Shown here one piece after another: positions 17,652-26,378 of a DNA stretch of 64,000 bases. The position numbers and the translations under genes were made by a program. The notes beneath the pieces are model-generated. The model had not been told where the DNA came from, made no database searches, and saw only the letters and a list, made by a program, of their open reading frames with translations. Source of the DNA: an uncultured Muribaculaceae bacterium (GTDB lineage Bacteria > Bacteroidota > Bacteroidia > Bacteroidales > Muribaculaceae); assembly GCA_947628305.1 (NCBI GenBank), contig CANQZG010000001.1, forward strand, positions 124,001 through 188,000. Direction: 5' to 3'. Position 1 is the first letter of the stretch; each line of letters begins with the position of its first letter.

Positions 17652-19784
17652 ATGAAACCTGATTTTAAATCCATCGATATAACAAAAGATGCGTTCGGAG
17701 CACAGCACGCCCCGCTCGCCGAGGGTGAAAAATGGCTCACCCCTGAACTTATACCCGTCAAGCCTATCTACACCAAGGCCGACCTCGAGGGTCTCGAACA
17801 CCTGAACTATGTATCAGGTCTTCCCCCGTTCCTGCGTGGCCCGTACAGCGCGATGTACCCTCTGCGCCCCTGGACAATCCGCCAGTACGCCGGGTTCTCA
17901 ACCGCAGCCGAGTCCAACGCGTTCTACCGCCGTAACCTCGCGGCCGGACAGAAAGGTCTGTCAGTGGCGTTTGACCTTGCCACCCACCGTGGCTACGACG
18001 CCGACCATGAACGCGTGGTAGGCGACGTAGGCAAGGCCGGTGTGTCGATATGCTCGCTCGAGGACATGGAGGTGCTGTTCGACGGCATCCCCTTGAACAA
18101 AATGTCGGTATCGATGACAATGAACGGCGCGGTGCTCCCCGTCCTTGCGTTCTACATCAACGCCGGTCTCGAACAGGGCGCGAAGCTCGAGGAGATGGCC
18201 GGTACAATCCAGAACGACATCCTCAAGGAATTCATGGTGCGTAACACCTATATCTACCCTCCCGAATTTTCAATGCGCATCATCGCCGACATCTTCGAGT
18301 ACACCTCGCAGAACATGCCCAAGTTCAACTCGATTTCAATATCGGGTTATCACATGCAGGAAGCCGGCGCGACATGCGACATCGAACTTGCCTACACCCT
18401 CGCCGACGGTCTCGAGTACCTCCGCGCGGGCGTAAACGCCGGCATGGACATCGATGCGTTCGCACCACGTCTGTCATTCTTCTGGGCAATCGGCATGAAC
18501 TTCTTCATGGAAATCGCCAAGATGCGTGCCGCCCGTATGCTCTGGGCCAAGATTGTAAAACAGTTCAACCCCAAGAACCCCAAGTCACTCGCGCTGCGCA
18601 CCCACTCGCAGACATCGGGATGGTCGCTCACCGAGCAAGACCCGTTCAACAACGTGGGGCGTACATGTATCGAGGCCATGGGCGCGGCCTTAGGTCACAC
18701 CCAGTCACTGCACACCAACGCCCTCGACGAGGCAATCGCCCTCCCCACCGACTTCTCGGCCCGTATCGCACGTAACACCCAGATTTACATCCAAGAGGAG
18801 ACCATGATTACCAAACAGGTCGACCCATGGGCAGGTTCTTACTACGTGGAGGCACTTACCAACGAAATCGCCCACCGCGCATGGGAGCACATACAGGAAA
18901 TCGAGAAACTCGGCGGCATGGCCAAGGCAATCGAGTCAGGTCTTCCCAAGATGCGTATCGAGGAAGCCTCGGCACGCACCCAGGCACGCATCGACTCGGG
19001 CCGTCAGACAATCGTCGGTATCAATAAATACCGTCTCGACCACGAAGACCCTATCGACATCCTCGAAATCGACAACACCGAGGTGCGCAAGGACCAGGTC
19101 GCACGTCTCGTCGACCTCAAGTCACGCCGAGACGAAGCCGCAGTCAAGAAAGCGCTCGAGGCAATTACCGAATGTGTACGCACCAAGAAAGGCAATCTCC
19201 TCGACCTCGCCGTCAAGGCAGCCGGCCTACGTGCGACACTCGGCGAAATTTCAGATGCCTGCGAAGAAGTCGTAGGCCGTTACAAGGCAGTAATCAGAAC
19301 TATTTCAGGCGTGTATTCATCAGAGACCAAGCAAGACCCTGACTTTGTCAAGGCACAGAAGATGTGTGAGGAATTTGCCAAACGCGAAGGCCGTCAACCC
19401 CGTATCATGATAGCAAAGATGGGACAGGACGGTCACGACCGTGGCGCGAAAGTTGTCGCTACAGGTTACGCCGACTGCGGATTTGACGTCGACATGGGCC
19501 CCTTGTTCCAGACTCCTGCAGAGGCTGCCCGCCAGGCCGTGGAGAACGACGTACACATTCTCGGCGTGTCATCGCTCGCCGCCGGTCACAAGACCCTCAT
19601 CCCGCAGGTTATCGAGGAATTGAAGAAACTTGGCCGTGAGGATATCCTCGTGACAGCCGGTGGCGTAATTCCCGCCCAGGACTACGACTTCCTCTACAAG
19701 GCAGGTGTCGCCGCCATATTCGGTCCCGGCACACGCATCCCCGTCTCGGCAATCAAGATGCTTGAAATCCTCAACGAGGAATAA
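17652..19784 (+). CDS. mutB: Methylmalonyl-CoA mutase large (catalytic, B12-binding) subunit
   Basis: The 710-residue protein has the N-terminal TIM barrel with the strongly conserved [20 protein letters not shown] (about 74-93) and [19 protein letters not shown] (about 316-334), and a C-terminal cobalamin domain with [11 protein letters not shown], where the DGHDRG His ligates cobalt, followed by VSSLAAGH and GGVIP. It carries out the radical rearrangement of succinyl-CoA and R-methylmalonyl-CoA as a heterodimer with MutA. High GC and regular codon use match the core genome. A hairpin terminator follows 30 bases after the stop. Confidence 0.97.
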   Translation: MKPDFKSIDITKDAFGAQHAPLAEGEKWLTPELIPVKPIYTKADLEGLEHLNYVSGLPPFLRGPYSAMYPLRPWTIRQYAGFSTAAESNAFYRRNLAAGQKGLSVAFDLATHRGYDADHERVVGDVGKAGVSICSLEDMEVLFDGIPLNKMSVSMTMNGAVLPVLAFYINAGLEQGAKLEEMAGTIQNDILKEFMVRNTYIYPPEFSMRIIADIFEYTSQNMPKFNSISISGYHMQEAGATCDIELAYTLADGLEYLRAGVNAGMDIDAFAPRLSFFWAIGMNFFMEIAKMRAARMLWAKIVKQFNPKNPKSLALRTHSQTSGWSLTEQDPFNNVGRTCIEAMGAALGHTQSLHTNALDEAIALPTDFSARIARNTQIYIQEETMITKQVDPWAGSYYVEALTNEIAHRAWEHIQEIEKLGGMAKAIESGLPKMRIEEASARTQARIDSGRQTIVGINKYRLDHEDPIDILEIDNTEVRKDQVARLVDLKSRRDEAAVKKALEAITECVRTKKGNLLDLAVKAAGLRATLGEISDACEEVVGRYKAVIRTISGVYSSETKQDPDFVKAQKMCEEFAKREGRQPRIMIAKMGQDGHDRGAKVVATGYADCGFDVDMGPLFQTPAEAARQAVENDVHILGVSSLAAGHKTLIPQVIEELKKLGREDILVTAGGVIPAQDYDFLYKAGVAAIFGPGTRIPVSAIKMLEILNEE

Positions 19785-19813
19785 CCCACGCCCCTATCCA
19801 ATCTCACTATACC

Positions 19814-19846
19814 ACGAATGGCGCAACCCATGGTCGCGCCATTCGT
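19814..19846. terminator. Hairpin between convergent mutB and the beta-helix gene
   Basis: An 11-bp perfect stem (ACGAATGGCGC) with an 11-base loop lies between two converging genes. No strong T tract follows, so function as a bidirectional terminator is likely but not certain. Confidence 0.6.
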
Positions 19847-19871
19847 CATTTACATCATAACTTTACATTCT

Positions 19872-22853
19872 TCACAGTTCGACAGGGAACCGCCCAACCG
19901 CCAAGGTTGATTCCGAGAGCCACCGGCCGTTGTAGTAACGGTTGATGCTCGTCGGCAACAGGACCTCGTCGCCGTCGTTCCATGTCCCGGACTCGGGCAG
20001 CTTGCTCATGTACGCCCTGATGTTGTTGTCGCCAATCCACTCAATTCGGGTCGCCTCGTTGACAGGGTCGGTCTCAAGCCGGACGGATGGCATGCTGTAG
20101 TTGCCGCACCAGTCGCACAGACAATCCTTCATTATAAAAGGAATGTTTTTGTTCTTTGGCTTCTCGGTCAAGGCGATGTCGCCGAAATTCACAACAGGCT
20201 CGACGTCGCTTTTCTTCTGTCCGTTATAGTCCGACTCCTGGGCGATATAATCGTCATAACTGTTGTAAGCCTTGGAGACCATAATATTGAACAGTTCGAC
20301 ATCTCGGTCAGTAACGGATTCAACCGGGGTCGGGCCGAACGACAGGATGTCGGTGTCGGACAGTTCCCGCACATGTTTTCGCATGACATAACGATGCACC
20401 TTTGGCGAGTCGACCATGATTGGCGAACCATTCATGATTAATGTGACCTCGCTCTTGAGGTCGCGGTATCTTTTATCAGGGCCGATATATGCCTTGACCG
20501 TCAACAGGTCACCGTAATTGAGGGATAATCCGGACTCGGATATGTACTCCTTGCTGTAGAGGTTGCGTTGACGGTCGAGGAGGAATCGCATGCTTACCTT
20601 AGTCAGGGTCTCGCCGTTCCAGTCCAAACCAAGCCTCGACATATCTTTAGATGATTTTAAACCGACATTGAACTTTGAGACATTCAGCGTCACGCTGTCG
20701 GGCACTTCAATATGAGTCCTGTAGCCGCCGTAGAAGTCTCCGTTGACAAGCGGCATGGTCGCGGCCTGACGCACGGGAATCTTCAACTCCTCAAGTACAT
20801 TGTTGTTACCGTTGATATAGTTGTGGATAAATATGCGGCCTGTAAAAGCGAGGTTTTCGAGTCCGATGATTTCGGCATCCCCGCCGGTCTTGAACAGAGG
20901 GCCGCTCATCGGCTGCATGTACCCCCAGTAGGTCGTGGCCGAGCGGACGGTCGGGGTGAACACGACGGTCGAGTGGTAATTGGCCGTGTGTGCACGGAAA
21001 TTGGTCTTGTTGGCCTCATTCCCGCTGGTGACCTCGATTTCATTGAACCGCTCTTTCCCGAGGTTATGCGTTTCAAACATATATTTGAGCCTCTCGCGGC
21101 AGTTGTCGGTGTCGATTGCCATCCACGGGCCGATATAGCTGCGGTTGAACGCGGTCGAGCTTAACTGGAAATTGTTGTTGGCACATTCGAGCTTGCATTC
21201 GCTGAACCTGACCTTGCTGTTCAGGAAGTGGAACTGGCCGATTTCCCAGTAGGAGCCGGTGAAGTCCACGGTCGAGTCATAGATGAAGTATGAGTCGTTG
21301 AGGCATCCCCGTATTGTGTAACTGTTACCGCAGATGATGGCGACATAGCCGAGTGTGCACTGCTCGATGATGCATCCGTCACCGTAACAGAATATCGCCG
21401 TCGGTGTCTCGTTGCGCCACCCGGCAGCGACAACCCGGCAACGGCGTATGATTTTCTCGTCGGAATAGGTCTCGTTTGGAGTGCCGAACGGCTGCTTGAA
21501 CGCGATGACGTGCGGGTCGCCGTTGAGGTTGACCGTCACATCCTCAAGCACGCACGAGAAATTGGTCAGGTCAATGACATGGGTCACCTTGGTCGGACTG
21601 TTGAATGCTAAAAATGAATCCTCCAACCGAATCTCGACATTCTTTATTGAGGCGGTGCACAGGTTGGGAATCACACTGTTGGTGCCGAAATCGATGATGT
21701 GGTCGCAATTATTACTGTTTTTGAAAAATTCCTCATCGACAGCCACCGTTGCGCCTGACATGTCGAGGGTCACACCGTTCGGGATGGTTAGCGTCCTGGT
21801 TATAACATAGTTAACTGCGCCGTAATGTGTGGTCGGCATCTTGATTGTCATGCGCTGGGCACTGACACTGTTCCCGTTATAAAGATTCCTGAATATGCGT
21901 TCAAGCACATTGTTCAGGTTGATTTTGTCACAGTCATGGCAGATATAGTCCTCGCCGAGGATGAAATCAGCGGGGTCGAACTCAACTATGACATTGTTCT
22001 GCGCACCGAACAACCGCAGGTTGGTGTCCTGTAACCCGTTTGGCCTCTCCATTATCAGATGGGACGCGTCGACAAGATTACGCCCCTCGTCGGTGTAGTC
22101 GTCATTTTCTTTATAATACCGCGGGAAGCTGATGTCCCTTAACGTCCCGTTCTTGCAGATTAACCTTTCAGGAGCTTTCAGGATGTGCTGATACCTGATG
22201 AGGTCACCACCATCAAGAATCAGACGGTCGGCTGGCTTCAACCAATTCCAAGTGTAATCCGACGGTATATAGAGGTCATCGGTCACGATATAGTCGGTTG
22301 CATCCACCACAGGGGATATGTCTTTTCTTAACATGTCAACCTCCTTGACATCATTGCATATCCCTTTCCATTTGTCTATATCGGTGTCCTCGTTGAATTC
22401 CTGATAATCTCCCTTATCTCCTGTAAGGATTGTAATATAATTATAATCTGAAAGTAAAATAAAGTTCTTTAAAGGATTGCCTTTATCGTCACAGACGGCA
22501 ATCTCGCATTTTGAGCAGTTATCGAGGTCGTCAGAATAATCAATTTTACCTTGATTTTCAGATTTATACCCAATGGCGGTTTTACGTGTAGGATTGGATG
22601 CAATGGAGTATAACGCTTTATTGCATTCAAGGACAAACGTGAGTTTCCCATTGCACATACGGAGTACGATTGTAGATTCGTCCTCCTTTTTCAATTGCTC
22701 ATTTCTGACATCGGTAATTGGATTGATTTCAGGAATGCAATGTACGTTAGACCATAACACAGTATAACCACTTTTAAAATACTCGAGGTTGGGTATTCGC
22801 GCTTTTTTCACGAACGATTGGTTATCTTTACTGATAGTGATTGTCTGTTTCAT
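19872..22853 (-). CDS. Large beta-helix protein of unknown function, tailspike-like
   Basis: The 993-residue protein has no signal peptide, lipobox, membrane helix or T9SS tail. The middle (about 230-640) reads as a right-handed parallel beta-helix: short alternating strands with N and C ladders (IIRRCRVVAAG, GCIIEQCTLGYVAIICGN, YTIRGCLNDSYFIYDSTVDF). The end (SGTWNDGDEVLLPTSINRYYNGRW) looks like a compact beta domain. This resembles phage tail-fibre or tailspike proteins, but no phage gene is adjacent. Composition shifts inside the gene: the first ~190 codons are AT-rich, the rest near host GC. A -7 box TATCTTTG is at 22902-22909, 48 bases before the ATG. Several CxxC pairs (CSKCEIAVC, CHDC, CLCDWC) are present. 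Function unknown. Confidence 0.8.
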   Translation of the reverse strand: MKQTITISKDNQSFVKKARIPNLEYFKSGYTVLWSNVHCIPEINPITDVRNEQLKKEDESTIVLRMCNGKLTFVLECNKALYSIASNPTRKTAIGYKSENQGKIDYSDDLDNCSKCEIAVCDDKGNPLKNFILLSDYNYITILTGDKGDYQEFNEDTDIDKWKGICNDVKEVDMLRKDISPVVDATDYIVTDDLYIPSDYTWNWLKPADRLILDGGDLIRYQHILKAPERLICKNGTLRDISFPRYYKENDDYTDEGRNLVDASHLIMERPNGLQDTNLRLFGAQNNVIVEFDPADFILGEDYICHDCDKINLNNVLERIFRNLYNGNSVSAQRMTIKMPTTHYGAVNYVITRTLTIPNGVTLDMSGATVAVDEEFFKNSNNCDHIIDFGTNSVIPNLCTASIKNVEIRLEDSFLAFNSPTKVTHVIDLTNFSCVLEDVTVNLNGDPHVIAFKQPFGTPNETYSDEKIIRRCRVVAAGWRNETPTAIFCYGDGCIIEQCTLGYVAIICGNSYTIRGCLNDSYFIYDSTVDFTGSYWEIGQFHFLNSKVRFSECKLECANNNFQLSSTAFNRSYIGPWMAIDTDNCRERLKYMFETHNLGKERFNEIEVTSGNEANKTNFRAHTANYHSTVVFTPTVRSATTYWGYMQPMSGPLFKTGGDAEIIGLENLAFTGRIFIHNYINGNNNVLEELKIPVRQAATMPLVNGDFYGGYRTHIEVPDSVTLNVSKFNVGLKSSKDMSRLGLDWNGETLTKVSMRFLLDRQRNLYSKEYISESGLSLNYGDLLTVKAYIGPDKRYRDLKSEVTLIMNGSPIMVDSPKVHRYVMRKHVRELSDTDILSFGPTPVESVTDRDVELFNIMVSKAYNSYDDYIAQESDYNGQKKSDVEPVVNFGDIALTEKPKNKNIPFIMKDCLCDWCGNYSMPSVRLETDPVNEATRIEWIGDNNIRAYMSKLPESGTWNDGDEVLLPTSINRYYNGRWLSESTLAVGRFPVEL

Positions 22854-23024
22854 AAAATTAGTTTTTGTTTTTTATTAATTTATTGTTGCTGCAGCATGAC
22901 GCAAAGATACAATCAGCATGAGCAACAAAGATGCACATCCAAATTAAAAAAAAATAAAACCCGCCAAATTTTACACAATTTTATCTTCAAGAAGTCAAAT
23001 TTATCGTAACTTGCAAAAGTTAAC

Positions 23025-23056
23025 GACACTAAAACCACGCAGCTATGAAACGTCCG
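23025..23056 (+). repeat. 32-bp exact direct repeat over the start of the LRR gene (copy 1)
   Basis: The 20 bases before the ATG and the first four codons (MKRP) are identical to 24892-24923 at the start of the next gene. The shared untranslated part reads GACACTAAAACCACGCAGCT. Confidence 0.85.
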
Positions 23057-24874
23057 GGAACAATCACATTATCACAGACACGGTCACACGTCAATATTTA
23101 TAAACTGGTGTTATGTTTCATCGCGGTGTTAGCATCAACATCGGTCATGTCTGCATACGATTTAAAAATCAACGGGATATGTTACAATCTTGATTCTTAT
23201 GGAGGAGATGAATGGCGTGCGACAGTGACTTCCGGTGGGGCATATAAAGGTAAAATTGTCATCCCGGAGTATATCACGTATGAGGGCGAAAAATATGAAG
23301 TCACGTGTATTGGTGAGCGAGCATTTGAGAATTGTTCTGCCATTACTGAGGTCATTATCCCAAACACCGTGACAAGAATTGACAAATCGGCATTTAAAGG
23401 ATGCATCGGTTTGACGGAGATGGTAATACCGGAGTCTGTTGGTGATAACATTTACGATATGGCGTTCTATGGTTGTAAGAATCTATTACGCATCACACTC
23501 CCCGGTAAATTCAAAGTGTTTATGCCTCGGGTCTTCTATGGCTGTACTAAGTTGACCCAAATTAATATTCCACAAGGTGTCACTCAATTTAGAAGTGAAT
23601 CTTTTTGCGGATGTAATATCACGAGTGTAACCATCCCTAAGTCTGTTCATGTAATCGAGGATAATGTATTTAAAGACTGCGCCAATCTAATGTCAATCAA
23701 GGTCGAGGATGGAAGTGAATATTTTGATTCAAGGGATAATTGCAATGCGATAATACGAAAAAGCAATAACGAATTGGTGACAGGTTGTGGAACGACCATA
23801 ATACCGAATTCGGTTTTATCAATAGGAGAGTTTTCTTTTAGTGGTAATAATTCACTAAAGAATATAACGATTCCTGAATCCGTGACTGAAATCGGTTATT
23901 CCGCATTCTCGGGTTGCAACAGTTTGAAGGAAGTGATTATCTCGGGTGCAATCACTAAAATTGAGGGGTCTGTCTTTATCGGATGCTCTAAATTAGAAAA
24001 AGTGGTTATTCCGGAATCTGTTACGGAGATTGATTACTATGCGTTTGCCAACTGTAGCAATTTGAGGGATGTGGTTATTCCGGAATTTGTTACGGAGATA
24101 GGAAATTCCGCATTTGCAGGTTGTAGTAATTTGGGGGAAGTAACGATTCCAAAGTCAGTAGAAAAAATAGAGGGCAAAGCGTTTTATGGCAGCGGAGTGA
24201 CAAAACTGAATGTGAGTGGCCGCCCTAAAATCGGGAATGAAGCATTCAGGAAATGCAATAATCTCGATAGCTTAATATTGCGTGGTTCTTTGGGGGAATA
24301 TACATTTGCAGAATGTGCCGGATTGACACATGCAACTGTATTCAGTAATGTTAAAAAGGGGACTTTTTACGATTGTGTGAATCTATCATCCGTGACGTTT
24401 AATAATAATAGCAGTTATACCATCGAAGAAAGTGCCTTTGAAAATTGTAGTCTCAAGAATATAACATTGAATGTATACAGCATAAAGGCCCGTGCATTTA
24501 GGGGAAACAATCTTATTTCTATAAGAATGTTGAATACATACCCTCCAGAGGTGGAGCTAAACTCTTTGGGGTATGCAGTGTTCAATGGCTATTTTTATGA
24601 TTATGCTGGTTATGACGGTATTTTATATGTTCCAAGCGCGGCAAGTAAAATCAAGTACAGCAATGCGCAGGAATGGAATCGTTTTAAGAACATTGTTGTT
24701 TATGACACCTCCGGCATCGAGGATGTGGGGAGTGACGACGGGATGACCGCCGACGAACCTGTCGAGGTGTTCAACATGGCGGGCGTGAAAGTCGCCGACT
24801 CGACCGAAGGACTCCCTTCGGGCATCTACATCGTCAGACAGGGCGCGAAAACAACCAAACTGGCAATTCGCTGA
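23045..24874 (+). CDS. BspA-like leucine-rich-repeat surface protein with T9SS sorting tail
   Basis: The 609-residue protein has a signal sequence set back from the N-terminus (LVLCFIAVLASTSVMSA, ~21-37), then about fifteen 23-residue LRR_5 units of the form IPESVTEIGYSAFSGCNSL, and a C-terminal type A sorting domain (VEVFNMAGVKVADSTEG, PSGIYIVRQG, TTKLAIR). It is therefore expected to be exported by the type IX system and anchored on or released from the cell surface; BspA-type LRRs mediate adhesion to host or bacterial partners. The repeat body is AT-rich whereas the last ~55 codons are GC-rich like the host. Two repeat units at 24002 and 24071 are nearly identical at DNA level. Possible start at the internal ATG before YDLKING is ruled out by the signal peptide. 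Confidence 0.88.
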   Translation: MKRPGTITLSQTRSHVNIYKLVLCFIAVLASTSVMSAYDLKINGICYNLDSYGGDEWRATVTSGGAYKGKIVIPEYITYEGEKYEVTCIGERAFENCSAITEVIIPNTVTRIDKSAFKGCIGLTEMVIPESVGDNIYDMAFYGCKNLLRITLPGKFKVFMPRVFYGCTKLTQINIPQGVTQFRSESFCGCNITSVTIPKSVHVIEDNVFKDCANLMSIKVEDGSEYFDSRDNCNAIIRKSNNELVTGCGTTIIPNSVLSIGEFSFSGNNSLKNITIPESVTEIGYSAFSGCNSLKEVIISGAITKIEGSVFIGCSKLEKVVIPESVTEIDYYAFANCSNLRDVVIPEFVTEIGNSAFAGCSNLGEVTIPKSVEKIEGKAFYGSGVTKLNVSGRPKIGNEAFRKCNNLDSLILRGSLGEYTFAECAGLTHATVFSNVKKGTFYDCVNLSSVTFNNNSSYTIEESAFENCSLKNITLNVYSIKARAFRGNNLISIRMLNTYPPEVELNSLGYAVFNGYFYDYAGYDGILYVPSAASKIKYSNAQEWNRFKNIVVYDTSGIEDVGSDDGMTADEPVEVFNMAGVKVADSTEGLPSGIYIVRQGAKTTKLAIR

Positions 24875-24891
24875 TACCTCCTACATAAATT

Positions 24892-24923
24892 GACACTAAA
24901 ACCACGCAGCTATGAAACGTCCG
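24892..24923 (+). repeat. 32-bp exact direct repeat over the start of the second T9SS gene (copy 2)
   Basis: Identical to 23025-23056, covering 20 bases of leader, the ATG and three further codons. Confidence 0.85.
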
Positions 24924-26345
24924 CTTCTTATTTCATTATGCCTACTCCTTGCATTTATTGTGGCGAATGCGCAACAAAGCCGATACATTGTGCCCTCCTT
25001 TGGCTCTGATATAGAACATATCCCTGCAAAATTTTCAAAGTCAGGTAATACACGTGTCATCTTTTCCAATTATTCGAAAGAAAAGCAAGCAAACGAACTC
25101 TCAATACTTGACCCTGACCTGACAGAGTCGCAAAAGGATATTGTCCTTTCGGTTAAATACGGCAAACATACCACAGAATACGAAAGGACAGAGTATCTAT
25201 ATAACCCCATACATACTTATTCCTATCCAATGCGGGACACAACCATGACACGCATCAATATTACCGTAAAGGAAGGTTCTGTTACAACCGTGAAAAAGTC
25301 GGACATTACGGAAGAAGACGTACGAAATCATTTTATTCCAACAGCCCCCAAAAATAGTTATACCTACATATATTCAGGCTTCGGCACAAGACCATATACA
25401 ACACGGGAAGAACATTCTCTTAATTATAAAATGTTTGAGGTGGAATGGTTAGGGAAATTTTTCCACGGATACACTTATCCCGGCAAAGAGACCTTTAGCT
25501 TCTCATTAACCCGTCCAGAAAGTACGTCACAAGTATCGGCCAATGTAACAGCGGATATGGCCTGGGGATACCTTTTGACCCCAAACGGGGAATTTTACAA
25601 AGTGATTTTCAACAACGAGAAAATCAGCATTCAGGACAAAAGGACATACTTCTCATCCTCTACTTCTCAGGTGGAGTATCTCAGCAGTCCCATTAAGTTG
25701 AACTATATGGACTGGGTGAATGAGAACACATATTCGTTCCGTTATAGCGAGACATTATTTAATGATGACAGTGACATAGAATATATCTGTTGCGAGTATG
25801 GAGACCCGATAACAGAGACATCGGGGTCAGCGACAGCGTCTTCCGGTTTGGTGACAGAGACAAGATACCCTCTGACAAACCGATTGTTGATTTGTAATTC
25901 CAGCGGGGCAACTATTAATACAATCGGACTGCCCGACGGTTATAGATTGTCTACCATTGATGAGGTGTCTGTAATGGATTTCGGGAGTAAACGATATCTT
26001 GCAGTAAAAGCAACCTCACCCGACAACAGCGTCGTCCAGGTGCTGTATGACATCACCGGCGGGGCGTCATCGGTGTCGAGTCCAGTCGCGACGGTGAAGG
26101 CCGATGTCACACCCACGTTCATGACCGCCGGGACTGACGTGACGGTGACGCTGCCACAGGGACATGGTGGCAGTCTGGTCGCCGTGGTTTCGACCAACGG
26201 CACGCTGATGTCGACCCAAAATGTGCAACCGGGGGAGGGGACGGCGATTGTCGCGACCGACGGCTTCCCCTCGGGAATGTACATCGTGACGATAACCGAT
26301 GCGGCAAACGCCTCGCGCGAGGCATGCAAAATCGTAATCAAGTAA
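24912..26345 (+). CDS. Secreted protein of unknown function with T9SS sorting tail
   Basis: The 477-residue protein has a signal peptide (PLLISLCLLLAFIVANA, cleaved near residue 20). A body of ~370 residues follows that I do not recognise; it is rich in aromatic beta-strands (YTYIYSGFGTRPYTTREEH, WLGKFFHGYTYPGKETFSFS) and could be a beta-propeller or jelly-roll. The last ~75 residues are a sorting domain (GTLMSTQNVQPGEG, FPSGMYIVTITDA, REACKIVIK). As in the gene before it, the body is AT-rich and the tail GC-rich. It starts 37 bases after the LRR gene with the same 20-base leader, so the two are probably co-expressed and derived from the same 5' end. Confidence 0.8.
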   Translation: MKRPLLISLCLLLAFIVANAQQSRYIVPSFGSDIEHIPAKFSKSGNTRVIFSNYSKEKQANELSILDPDLTESQKDIVLSVKYGKHTTEYERTEYLYNPIHTYSYPMRDTTMTRINITVKEGSVTTVKKSDITEEDVRNHFIPTAPKNSYTYIYSGFGTRPYTTREEHSLNYKMFEVEWLGKFFHGYTYPGKETFSFSLTRPESTSQVSANVTADMAWGYLLTPNGEFYKVIFNNEKISIQDKRTYFSSSTSQVEYLSSPIKLNYMDWVNENTYSFRYSETLFNDDSDIEYICCEYGDPITETSGSATASSGLVTETRYPLTNRLLICNSSGATINTIGLPDGYRLSTIDEVSVMDFGSKRYLAVKATSPDNSVVQVLYDITGGASSVSSPVATVKADVTPTFMTAGTDVTVTLPQGHGGSLVAVVSTNGTLMSTQNVQPGEGTAIVATDGFPSGMYIVTITDAANASREACKIVIK

Positions 26346-26378
26346 TCCTCGAAACGTATTGACAACCAAGAGGCTATG

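Noticed and set aside
23300..24250. CRISPR-like spaced repeats
   Set aside because: The periodicity is 69 bp in frame and encodes leucine-rich repeat units; there are no spacers or cas genes.
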